Origin: Enterobacteriaceae bacterium
GTDB taxonomy: Bacteria > Pseudomonadota > Gammaproteobacteria > Enterobacterales > Enterobacteriaceae
DNA length: 5,904 nt
Direction: 5' to 3'
NCBI GenBank assembly: GCA_022712475.1
Contig: JALAGK010000547.1
Span: forward strand, 1-5,904
Position numbers and translations under genes: made by a program. This document shows positions 1 to 5,904 of this stretch, in pieces; the first letter of the stretch is position 1; the number at the start of each line of letters is the position of its first letter. The notes under the pieces were generated by a model, which did not search any database, was not told where the DNA came from, and worked only from the letters and a program-made list of their open reading frames with translations.

Positions 1-37
1 CACTTGGGACCGGCAACTTTGTTGGTGTCGTAGCCAT
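1..37 (-). CDS. Putative tail spike/fibre protein, N-terminal 12 codons only (partial)
   Basis: An ATG at 37-35 on the minus strand opens a frame that runs out of the window and reads MATTPTKLPVPS. It is preceded by a GGAA Shine-Dalgarno at 46-43, five bases from the ATG. From memory, a Met-Ala-Thr-Thr-Pro-Thr start followed by a P-V/I-P-S motif is common at the head of tail spikes and tail fibres of enterobacterial phages, where this end docks the spike to the virion and the C-terminal part binds or degrades surface polysaccharide. Its place directly after the tail-tip hub gene is where a receptor-binding gene is expected. Only 12 residues are visible, so the product is an inference. The start itself is well supported by the ribosome binding site and by the end of the previous gene. 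It is separated from that gene by a terminator. Confidence 0.6.
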   Translation of the reverse strand, partial: MATTPTKLPVPS

Positions 38-42
38 ATTTA

Positions 43-46
43 TTCC
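43..46 (-). promoter_or_regulatory. Ribosome binding site of the putative spike gene
   Basis: GGAA on the minus strand, five bases upstream of the ATG at 37. It begins three bases past the end of the terminator T-run, so the terminator and the translation start nearly touch. This site is the main reason for calling a gene start here. Confidence 0.5.
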
Positions 47-49
47 AAT

Positions 50-75
50 AAAAAACCCGGCACGATGGCCGGGTT
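50..75 (-). terminator. Rho-independent terminator after the tail-tip gene
   Basis: On the minus strand an 8-bp perfect stem, AACCCGGC (75-68) pairing with GCCGGGTT (61-54), encloses a six-base loop CATCGT (67-62). Six of the eight pairs are G-C. The stem runs straight into T's: the T-run 55-50 includes the last two stem bases and is followed by ATT. The structure sits 18 bases past the TAG of the hub gene. On the plus strand the bases after the stem (ATGTTGATATT) make a poor T-tract, so the signal points in the direction of the tail operon. It probably ends most late tail transcripts, leaving the following gene to read-through, antitermination or a promoter I cannot identify. Confidence 0.85.
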
Positions 76-93
76 ATGTTGATATTAATTACA

Positions 94-2553
94 CTATTGA
101 TAGATCAGATCGCTATATTCCGTCAGTGTCAGGGATGTAGTCCCATCAGCATTTGGCTTTTTCTCTGACACAGTCCATTGCGTAGAATCCAGCTCTGACT
201 GCGTGGCAATCACATAACGAGATGGAGACTGGACTGTAAATCCATCATAAAAATTGAGTTTTATAGACGGTATGGCAGCGGTAAAACCGAAATCAGTATC
301 AGTACGGGGGTATGCTCGATAACGAGCGGTCGGATTGCCGAGGTAATCACTCACAACAACCCACATTTCACCGCTCCAGCTTACCCTCTCACTGGTTCCG
401 AAGTTGTTACCGGAGCGCTCAACGATGTAACCAGCCTGCTGGTTAATGTCGTATGTATCAGCAACAACAATCATGTCGCCAGGTGAAATATAATCACCAT
501 CAGATAGCACCTTGCATGACATTTTGACGCGTGCGTAAGCCAGGCGTCTTACTTCAAGTTGCGCCCTATCCCTTGCCTGTGTCGCATTGCGGCAACCATT
601 GAGCGTGATTTTTAATGGCGTCTGCGCCTCCTGCTCGTCAATTCCGGTCTCTGTTATCCGGTAGCGAATATACGATTTTTTATTAGTCGTCGGGTTAACA
701 TATTCGACCTCAACACCATCATATTCACCAGGCATGCGCATGTCGTAAGTCAGTCTAAATTCATCACCAACCATATTTGCGCGGTTGAACACAGCGGACG
801 GATAATCACGCCGCTCATCACGGTTAAAGGTCAGCACGCCAGCATCCCAAAAAGCCGTCACCCTAGCTGCATTACAGATTGTCTCTACACGCGAGCCGAG
901 CGAGATATCCTCGTCGTCGAATGTGTAATCAAAGTATCCCAGCTCTGCGGGTGATATGCTGGCGGCAATCCTGTACAGCTCATAGAGGTCTATGCTCGCT
1001 TCAGGTTGTTCCCCCATGACAAGCCACGTATGCGCCACAGCATCAGCAAAGTTACGCGATGTCCGTAGCTGATAGTCAATGCTGCGTGTCGCCAAGTCGT
1101 AGCTAATTGTGTGCCGAGTGATAAGCGCATTGTATTTACGGTCTCGCGAGCCGGTAGCCTGCTCTGTTGCTCTCACTGTGACACGTACAAGCGTGTCGTC
1201 GGCGTGTCTCTCGTTGCGCCTCACCCGCACAGCATGGACCTCTTCAAGCTTCAAAATGCTCTGGTCGTCACTGTTGTCTGTGCGTGTAAATTGCAGCGCA
1301 TAGCGGCCATAGCCAGCCGCTGGGGTAATTTTGTACGTCTGGTAGTAATAATCAGTTTTCGGCGCCGGGCTAAAATTTGTTTTAAACGTCTGTTCAGTAC
1401 CGTCTATGAGATGGTTTTCATCGTCAACCTGCCATATTTTTATTGTGGCTTCCGCTGACTTACCACCACCCAATTGTGCGTTGAGATGCACCCAAAGTTG
1501 TTCACTTTCCAGTGGGGAGAATACGGGTCCAATGGTAACTCCAAGGTTATCGTTGAGAACGAATTTCGTGGTGTTAAACACGGCCGTTTCTGGTACCTGG
1601 GCAATGTCCGTTCCCGATAAATTACGAAAATAAAACGTGTAATATTCGTCGGGATTAATCAGTGAGCCATCGTCTGATTCAACGACCTCGAAAAGGTCCG
1701 CTGTTACAGTGATGTCTTTCGTCACAGAACCACTGGCAGTTTGATACGTGACATTAACGACGAATGTTACAGGATAAGGCAATGCCAGGTCACGGAAATA
1801 GTCAAATTCGCCTTGCTTCTCAATTTTTATGCTTATTTGCCCACCAGCGTAGCCGCCTGAAATCACATTATCAGCAGTGGCAGATTCAACTGGCAAGCCC
1901 TCGCTTTCATTCGGTCCCAGCAATTCTTGCCCATCAACATCATCAAAACCGAACCCCTCATAAATAACGGGTATGCTTTGCCCGGGCTGAAATACTTCAT
2001 AACTCGCCCCGGCCAGTGATGTGAGGTTTGACTCTGAATATCGGACACTCTCGACTGTATAAACGCCGAGTCCGAAATTCATCCACTCGGTGACATACTT
2101 CAGGTTATCAACGTACTCAAACATAGATTCTTGAATGAGGTCTGGATAAGACCTCACCTGCCCGTAAACGTCTGGCCTCGCCTGATATGTGCGGGCAATA
2201 TTTGTCTGTCCGGTGAGTTTGTTATTCGGCGATTCTTTGGCATTAGTGTCTGCCGATGTGCTCAGGCTTGTTTTGGGTAACAGAAAACCAAAGACCTTTT
2301 GAACAAGCTTGAATGCTGGACTGAGAACCTGACCAATAACACCCTTCGGCTGAGAGAAAATTTGCACTCTGTGTATTTCTGACAGAGGAAAGTTGAGTTC
2401 TGCTTCCTCATCCATTTCCACGCCGTTAACGACAATCACGATATCGCTAAAAAAGTCACGCGACATCAGCCATTCATAAAGGCTGACTCCTGCCGCTACT
2501 TCTACCCGCTCTTTAGCCCGCCCCGGAACATGCTGTATTTCGATAATCGGCAT
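94..2553 (-). CDS. TipJ/gpJ-like tail-tip hub (host specificity) protein
   Basis: Large tail-tip protein of 819 residues, the positional and partial sequence counterpart of lambda gpJ and close in style to the TipJ-type host specificity proteins. It should form the trimeric hub closing the tail tube. Residues 1-70 look like a small beta-grasp-type domain (VIVVNG at 39-44, then a P-L-S-E-I-H-R-V-Q-I-F stretch). Residues 71-94 form a hydrophobic, amphipathic segment. About 145-200 reads like the conserved TipJ core (GLGVYTVESV at 161-170, PGQSIPVIYEG at 190-200). About 235-460 is beta-rich and not assigned by me. Residues 600-700 resemble the gpJ-type phage tail hub domain, with DGVEVEY (612-618), GCRNATQARDRAQLEVRR (653-670) and DGDYISPGDMI (685-695). 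Lambda gpJ is about 1130 residues; here the protein stops about 120 residues after the hub motifs and shows no fibronectin-like repeats. The start MPIIEIQHVPG at 2553 is chosen over an open extension to 2652 because the extension reads entirely through the peptidase gene. A weak GGAA lies 10 bases upstream of the chosen start, which suggests translational coupling. Confidence 0.9.
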   Translation of the reverse strand: MPIIEIQHVPGRAKERVEVAAGVSLYEWLMSRDFFSDIVIVVNGVEMDEEAELNFPLSEIHRVQIFSQPKGVIGQVLSPAFKLVQKVFGFLLPKTSLSTSADTNAKESPNNKLTGQTNIARTYQARPDVYGQVRSYPDLIQESMFEYVDNLKYVTEWMNFGLGVYTVESVRYSESNLTSLAGASYEVFQPGQSIPVIYEGFGFDDVDGQELLGPNESEGLPVESATADNVISGGYAGGQISIKIEKQGEFDYFRDLALPYPVTFVVNVTYQTASGSVTKDITVTADLFEVVESDDGSLINPDEYYTFYFRNLSGTDIAQVPETAVFNTTKFVLNDNLGVTIGPVFSPLESEQLWVHLNAQLGGGKSAEATIKIWQVDDENHLIDGTEQTFKTNFSPAPKTDYYYQTYKITPAAGYGRYALQFTRTDNSDDQSILKLEEVHAVRVRRNERHADDTLVRVTVRATEQATGSRDRKYNALITRHTISYDLATRSIDYQLRTSRNFADAVAHTWLVMGEQPEASIDLYELYRIAASISPAELGYFDYTFDDEDISLGSRVETICNAARVTAFWDAGVLTFNRDERRDYPSAVFNRANMVGDEFRLTYDMRMPGEYDGVEVEYVNPTTNKKSYIRYRITETGIDEQEAQTPLKITLNGCRNATQARDRAQLEVRRLAYARVKMSCKVLSDGDYISPGDMIVVADTYDINQQAGYIVERSGNNFGTSERVSWSGEMWVVVSDYLGNPTARYRAYPRTDTDFGFTAAIPSIKLNFYDGFTVQSPSRYVIATQSELDSTQWTVSEKKPNADGTTSLTLTEYSDLIYQ

Positions 2554-2932
2554 AGGTAAGATATTCCATTCGTGTAAACATTTTCTCAACAGCTCGCAAA
2601 CGGTCATAGCGGACGCCGCCGCCATCGCCTCGGCTATGCAGTGCTCCACCATTAACTATCAGCCCAACATGCTCTGCGCGGTTACCGACGTAACCAACAA
2701 AAATACCGTCATCCAGTGGGACATCAGAGCACTGCCAGAACACTACCTCATCAAGATAACAAGTCAGGAAATCTCGCCCAGCCTCATAGCCTGCTACCTG
2801 ATGCAACTCAATCCCCCGCACATAGCGGTAATAGAGCACCACCAGCCCCCAGCAGTCACAAGCGTCTAGGCAGCAGGCGCGGTTAACCCACGGAATGCCA
2901 ACCATCCGTTGAATAAATTCGGTTTTTTGCAT
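2513..2932 (-). CDS. NlpC/P60-family tail peptidase (gpK-like)
   Basis: A 139-residue cysteine peptidase of the NlpC/P60 (C40) type, equivalent to the C-terminal half of lambda gpK. Such tail-tip proteins are thought to cut peptidoglycan stem peptides during DNA entry or to act in tail-tip assembly. The catalytic cysteine is C27 in ACDCWGLV. The expected histidine is H88 in EHVGLIVNGGALHS, and the third polar residue is probably H99, eleven residues later, matching the usual Cys-His-His spacing. The domain fills nearly the whole protein. There is no JAB/Mov34 metalloprotease domain, which lambda gpK has at its N-terminus. The protein has seven cysteines, four of them clustered at 20, 21, 25 and 27. 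The ATG at 2932 lies four bases past the TAA of the DUF1833 gene. Its Shine-Dalgarno is weak (GGA about ten bases upstream), so coupling to the upstream gene is likely. The last 41 bp overlap the hub gene. Confidence 0.92.
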   Translation of the reverse strand: MQKTEFIQRMVGIPWVNRACCLDACDCWGLVVLYYRYVRGIELHQVAGYEAGRDFLTCYLDEVVFWQCSDVPLDDGIFVGYVGNRAEHVGLIVNGGALHSRGDGGGVRYDRLRAVEKMFTRMEYLTYADYRNTACSGAG

Positions 2933-2936
2933 GAGA

Positions 2937-3407
2937 TTATCCGTTCACAAGTCCAGGCCATTCGGCCGGATCGTAGATGTGCGCGATGTTGCGGTTAAGA
3001 GGGTTCGTCATGGACAGGCTAACGTTTACGTCAGTGCCGTCCATGCTGCAATCGCTGACATAGAGCGTCCACGACGCAACAGCAGTTTTGATGTCGATAG
3101 AGTCAAAGCGGCGAATCGTGCATGTAATCGGGTCTATGCGCGAGTTGCCGCGCCACTTTTTCAGGTGCTGCTTAAAGTCGGTAGCCAACTGGCTAAATTT
3201 CAGCGTGCTGTCGATTACGGGCGTATTGCTCTGCTGGCTCTCTGTAAGCTCAAAGCGGCACGGCAAATACTCAACGCCGCCTAGCGTCTTCGGAAATACC
3301 TGGTCGCGCACAAGCCGAACATAGCCGAACGTCGAGTGATAAAACTCTATCGTCTCGTACATTATCCGGTTTGGCCGCTGCGCCTTAAATTCTCGGTATG
3401 TTGGCAT
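2937..3407 (-). CDS. DUF1833 minor tail protein (gpL position)
   Basis: A 156-residue protein that I recognise as a DUF1833-type phage protein. It has an early R-x-M-Y-E-T-I-E-F-Y-H segment (14-24), a V-R-L-V-R-D stretch (30-35), the Y-L-P-C-R-F-E-L core (47-54), a middle arginine- and aspartate-rich stretch (89-105), and a C-terminal YDPAEWPGL (145-153), a typical family ending. In tail operons this family lies between the tape measure and the NlpC/P60 peptidase, the slot of lambda gpL, so it is probably a structural tail-tip component. It is much shorter than lambda gpL (232 residues). It lacks the C-terminal cysteine-rich iron-sulfur region; only C50, C96 and C120 are present. The ATG at 3407 directly follows the TAA of the upstream gene and has a good Shine-Dalgarno, AAAGGTG, six bases away. 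The structural role is inferred from position and family. Confidence 0.88.
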   Translation of the reverse strand: MPTYREFKAQRPNRIMYETIEFYHSTFGYVRLVRDQVFPKTLGGVEYLPCRFELTESQQSNTPVIDSTLKFSQLATDFKQHLKKWRGNSRIDPITCTIRRFDSIDIKTAVASWTLYVSDCSMDGTDVNVSLSMTNPLNRNIAHIYDPAEWPGLVNG

Positions 3408-3902
3408 TTACGGCACCTTTGGCAGAGATTCCGGGTCGCGATTATCTGGATACCCGGTCACGATAATATCCAGCCATGCACCCCACGGCGGCGGCAACTC
3501 AACAATGACATCGTCGTAATCGTCGTCCGCGCTATTCAGGCGGCGGCAAATAACATCACCTGTCCACGTGAAAATCATGCCGCTCTGTTGCCACGTCGGA
3601 TAAGCAGTGAAATGCAGTTCCTGTTCCTCAACGCCCGTGTCACCCGTCCCTGTGCCAACGCCCATCGTGAACCACTGATTGCCGTTATCGAGGTAGTTTG
3701 GGCTGCGTAGCCACTGCATAAACGCCCTGTGCTGGTCGCGGGTAAAAATCCATGTCAGAGAGAATGAGGTTTTGAGGTCGTCGGTGAGCTTCTGGAATAT
3801 CGGTGCGCCGACCTGTGGAGTGTCAACGCGAAAACCGGTGTCTGTGGCCGGTGTTTTGCCCTTCTGGGCTAATGGCAGCCAGTCGGGATAGGGTATTGCC
3901 AT
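3408..3902 (-). CDS. gpM-like minor tail protein
   Basis: A 164-residue protein directly downstream of the tape measure, the slot of lambda gpM. Lambda gpM is a tail-tip ring protein sitting between the tail tube and the hub. The pattern in residues 45-80, T-S-F-S-L-T-W-I-F-T-R-D-Q followed by F-M-Q-W-L and N-Q-W-F-T-M, resembles the distal-tail-type fold of minor tail proteins that begin with strand-rich F-x-L-x-W segments. After the core comes an acidic stretch (DDDYDD, 126-131) and a short proline- and tryptophan-containing tail. I chose the ATG at 3902 (MAIPYPDW). It has GAGG at 3911-3908 with a five-base spacer and lies two bases past the tape measure TGA. A GTG at 3908 overlapping the tape measure stop as GTGA would add two residues. 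I am sure this is a tail protein from context, and less sure of strict gpM homology. Confidence 0.82.
   Translation of the reverse strand: MAIPYPDWLPLAQKGKTPATDTGFRVDTPQVGAPIFQKLTDDLKTSFSLTWIFTRDQHRAFMQWLRSPNYLDNGNQWFTMGVGTGTGDTGVEEQELHFTAYPTWQQSGMIFTWTGDVICRRLNSADDDYDDVIVELPPPWGAWLDIIVTGYPDNRDPESLPKVP
3414..3420 (-). promoter_or_regulatory. Ribosome binding site of the DUF1833 gene
   Basis: AAAGGTG on the minus strand, six bases before the ATG at 3407. The spacer contains the TAA of the gpM-like gene, so the site is embedded in the last codons of the upstream gene. It fixes the start of the DUF1833 protein at MPTYREFK. Confidence 0.65.
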
Positions 3903-3904
3903 TG

Positions 3905-5904
3905 TCACCTCACTCGCGGAGTCGCGCTCGTGTTCCGGGTTACTGACTGAAACATCGGCCCTTTGTTATCCATATCAGTGATAAACGCCGTTACGGTCAG
4001 CGTGTCGCCGTTCTGCATCGTCTGCGTGTCGTAGCCGTGGCTGCCGGTTGAGTAGTCATTAATGATGACGTTAACTTTCATCTGACCGCCACCGCCAAGG
4101 TCTTTATTACTGATTACCCGCCCATTGTCGCCCGGTATCATGTATTGCTTGCCGGTACTTGCGCGATAGATTTCAGGCAGACCACTTTCACCGACCTGAT
4201 ACATGCTGCCAGCAGCAACTGGACCACCGTTTTTACGCCCCCCACCATAATTGACGCCGCTGACAGCCCCAACTATCTGAGAGCCAAAAGTCAGTGCTTT
4301 AGCGGCTGCTGCGAGGTTAGCAGGGAATGGCAGCATAAGAGCCTGGCTCGCTGCCGTGTACATGCCGATGGTAGCCTGAGCAATTGCGAAACCCTTGCTT
4401 ATTGCAAACAGGGTTTTATATGCAGCGCTGGATTCACCTGAAGCGGAAGCAAAAGCCCCAGCCAATGAGTCAGAAAATTGTGACGCGGAATCAGCGAGAG
4501 AGGACCAGCCTGATGAAATAGCATCCATCTCCTGCTGCTGGGCGGCCAGCCTTTGTTGTGCGGCATCTTTAATGATTGCTGTTTTGGTATCCTCAAAAAC
4601 CTGCTGGCTAAGCAGGCCTTGATTATAGAACTGCTCATAAATCGCAAGTTTTTGCTGCTCTTCAAGATTGATAGCGGCATAAGCATCCTCAGCCAGCCCG
4701 CCGTTATATGCAGTAGATTTGCTCTGCGAGATAAGTTGCTGTGCAGCCTTGTTTGCCTGCTCTGCTTTGGCCTGTTCTCTCAGTGCGTTTGCGGTGTCCC
4801 ATGCTTTACCAGCATATTCACCTGCTAGCCGAATTTGCTCTTGCGTTGCTGACTTGCCTAGCGATTGCTGGGCGTTGAGAACTGATTGAGCGCGAGATAA
4901 CTCACCTGTGCTATTGGCTGCAAGATCTGCCTTCTGCCGCAACTCCTCCAGTTTTTGGTTCACTGACCCCTGGGCTTTCGCGAGGCTTTCTGCATCTTTT
5001 TGGGCTTGAGATTTACCTCCGCTGCCTTTCTTCTTTGCGGCCGCAGTGGTTTTTATCTCTATAGGTTTAGTGTTAGCAGCAAGACTTGATGCGTTCCTTA
5101 CCTTGTCCAGGTCGCCAACCAATAACGCTGCCCGATTGCTCAGGCCAGCAAGTGCTTTGTTTTGCGCCTCCCATCCATCAAGCCCAAGCCACGACCATGT
5201 GCGCGCCCTTCGTTCAAACATTTCTGCGGTACTGGTGAGGTCTGATATCTGCGACGCCGCCGATGCTGATTTGCCCTGCAAGTGATCCAATGCGCCAGCC
5301 AGTGAGTCAATAACTGCAACAAGCCCATTACTGGCTCCAGATGCCTTATTGACAGAATCAACGAGGGTAAGGAGTGAGTTGGTGAATGCAGTGTTTGCCT
5401 GGTCCAGTGTACGTGGCAGCTTGGCAAACTCTGCATCAACACTAGCGGCTTGTTTTTGTATTGCGTTAAGCGCGTCCTGAGCGGTTAATTTGCCCTCCAG
5501 CATTCTCTGGCGCAGCTCGCCAATGCTAACCCCCAGGCCTGTGGCAATCTGCCGTGCAAGCTCTGGCGTCTGCTCAAGGATGGAGTTGAATTCTTCAGCC
5601 CTAACCGTGCCTGATGATATAGATTGACCGAACTGGCGCAGCGCGTTTGATATTTCCTGCGATGAAGACCCGCCAATTTTCCCAATTTTTTGCAGAGTAT
5701 CGGTTAACTGGAGGACCTGTCCATTTGTGGCCCCTGTATCTTTCAATGCCGTGCTTAGGCTTTCCCCCAACTTAGCCGTGTCGCTTAATGACACACCGGT
5801 ATCAGAACTAATTTTCACCAGCGACTGCATTGTTTGCGATGCCGCCTGCGCATTGCCTGTCAGGCGCTCAATGCGAGCATTAAGTTGGCTCATATTGTCT
5901 GCTG
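3905..5904 (-). CDS. Tail tape measure protein, C-terminal part (5' end outside window)
   Basis: The counterpart of lambda gpH: it sets tail length, scaffolds tube assembly and is ejected with the DNA. The frame is open through the window edge (A-D-N precede the methionine at 5893), so the true N-terminus lies beyond 5904. Positions below count from that methionine; 662 residues are visible. Residues 100-145 match the tape measure N-terminal domain: EEFNSILEQTPELARQIA, then LGVSIGELRQRMLEGKLTA. Residues 230-245 are tryptophan-rich. A K/G linker (287-294) leads to a long Ala/Gln/Glu/Lys region (about 295-460) likely to be helical or coiled coil. Residues 494-547 form a hydrophobic Ala-rich stretch, possibly membrane-active during ejection. 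A Gly-rich motif follows, with NGGPVAAGSMYQVGESGLPE at 555-574 and YMIPGDNGRVISN at 584-596, typical of the C-terminal end of many tape measures. The last 60 residues look strand-forming and end in TPRVR. The TGA sits two bases before the next gene's ATG, implying coupled translation. Confidence 0.95.
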   Translation of the reverse strand, partial: ADNMSQLNARIERLTGNAQAASQTMQSLVKISSDTGVSLSDTAKLGESLSTALKDTGATNGQVLQLTDTLQKIGKIGGSSSQEISNALRQFGQSISSGTVRAEEFNSILEQTPELARQIATGLGVSIGELRQRMLEGKLTAQDALNAIQKQAASVDAEFAKLPRTLDQANTAFTNSLLTLVDSVNKASGASNGLVAVIDSLAGALDHLQGKSASAASQISDLTSTAEMFERRARTWSWLGLDGWEAQNKALAGLSNRAALLVGDLDKVRNASSLAANTKPIEIKTTAAAKKKGSGGKSQAQKDAESLAKAQGSVNQKLEELRQKADLAANSTGELSRAQSVLNAQQSLGKSATQEQIRLAGEYAGKAWDTANALREQAKAEQANKAAQQLISQSKSTAYNGGLAEDAYAAINLEEQQKLAIYEQFYNQGLLSQQVFEDTKTAIIKDAAQQRLAAQQQEMDAISSGWSSLADSASQFSDSLAGAFASASGESSAAYKTLFAISKGFAIAQATIGMYTAASQALMLPFPANLAAAAKALTFGSQIVGAVSGVNYGGGRKNGGPVAAGSMYQVGESGLPEIYRASTGKQYMIPGDNGRVISNKDLGGGGQMKVNVIINDYSTGSHGYDTQTMQNGDTLTVTAFITDMDNKGPMFQSVTRNTSATPRVR
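3908..3911 (-). promoter_or_regulatory. Ribosome binding site of the gpM-like gene
   Basis: GAGG on the minus strand, five bases upstream of the ATG at 3902 and inside the last codons of the tape measure gene. It favours the ATG at 3902 over the GTG at 3908, because the GTG begins with the last G of this site. Confidence 0.5.

Noticed and set aside
82..110. Possible minus-strand promoter for the spike gene, with TAATAT at 87-82
   Set aside because: The -35 position (ATCTGA, 110-105) matches the consensus poorly, and transcription would start at or within the terminator stem.
1109..1967. Plus-strand open frames opposite the hub gene
   Set aside because: Low-complexity, Ser/Cys-rich translations with no domain pattern, fully covered by a strongly supported hub coding sequence.
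2554..2652. Upstream extension of the hub gene to the ATG at 2652
   Set aside because: The 33 added residues are an off-frame reading of the peptidase gene and do not look like the start of this family. MPIIEIQHVPG is the natural N-terminus.
2931..3710. Antisense open frames on the plus strand (2931-3284, 3336-3710)
   Set aside because: They lie opposite well-supported tail genes, their proteins are rich in Arg, Ala and Val without recognisable domains, and I saw no ribosome binding site or family resemblance that would support them. They are mirror frames of the tail genes.
4399..5685. Minus-strand open frames inside the tape measure in other frames (4399-4686, 5140-5442, 5485-5685)
   Set aside because: Out-of-frame readings of the tape measure, rich in Leu, Ser, Arg and His. 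The tape measure frame is continuous across them, so there is no frameshift.
1..5904. CRISPR array, tRNA, insertion sequence, att site, toxin-antitoxin or defence system
   Set aside because: No direct repeat series, cloverleaf, transposase motif or non-tail gene was seen. The tail genes fill the window, leaving only the 56-bp gap at 38-93 and spacers of a few bases.

Overview
The window holds the distal part of a siphophage-type tail operon, all on the minus strand. It reads from about 5904 down to 94 with almost no spacing. The order matches the lambda H-M-L-K-(I)-J series: tape measure protein (5' end cut off by the window edge), a gpM-like minor tail protein, a DUF1833 protein in the gpL position, an NlpC/P60 peptidase in the gpK position, and a large TipJ/gpJ-like tail-tip hub protein. 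Family style, base composition near 50% GC by eye and Shine-Dalgarno signals suggest a phage or prophage of Enterobacterales. The sequence does not show whether it is a free phage or an integrated one: no integrase, repressor, att site, lysis gene or host gene is present.

Layout, in transcription order: 5904-3905 tape measure; 3902-3408 gpM-like; 3407-2937 DUF1833; 2932-2513 NlpC/P60; 2553-94 tail-tip hub, overlapping the peptidase gene by 41 bp; 75-50 a Rho-independent terminator; 37-1 the first 12 codons of another gene, whose start MATTPTKLPVPS resembles the head-binding N-terminus of enterobacterial phage tail spikes or fibres. There is no gene-free stretch over 300 bases. The longest is the 56-bp gap at 38-93, which carries the terminator and the ribosome binding site of the last gene.

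Working model from the lambda tail: the tape measure sets tail length and is threaded through the tube. The gpM-like and DUF1833 proteins build the tip between tube and hub. The NlpC/P60 protein is the tail-tip peptidase or hydrolase. The TipJ-like protein forms the central hub. This hub is shorter than lambda gpJ and shows no recognisable C-terminal fibre, so host binding probably falls to the separate spike that begins at position 37.

I looked for an undescribed system and do not see one. The points most worth a second look are the terminator between the hub gene and the putative spike gene, the compact tip (no separate gpI and no JAB domain on the peptidase), and the central region of the hub that I cannot assign.
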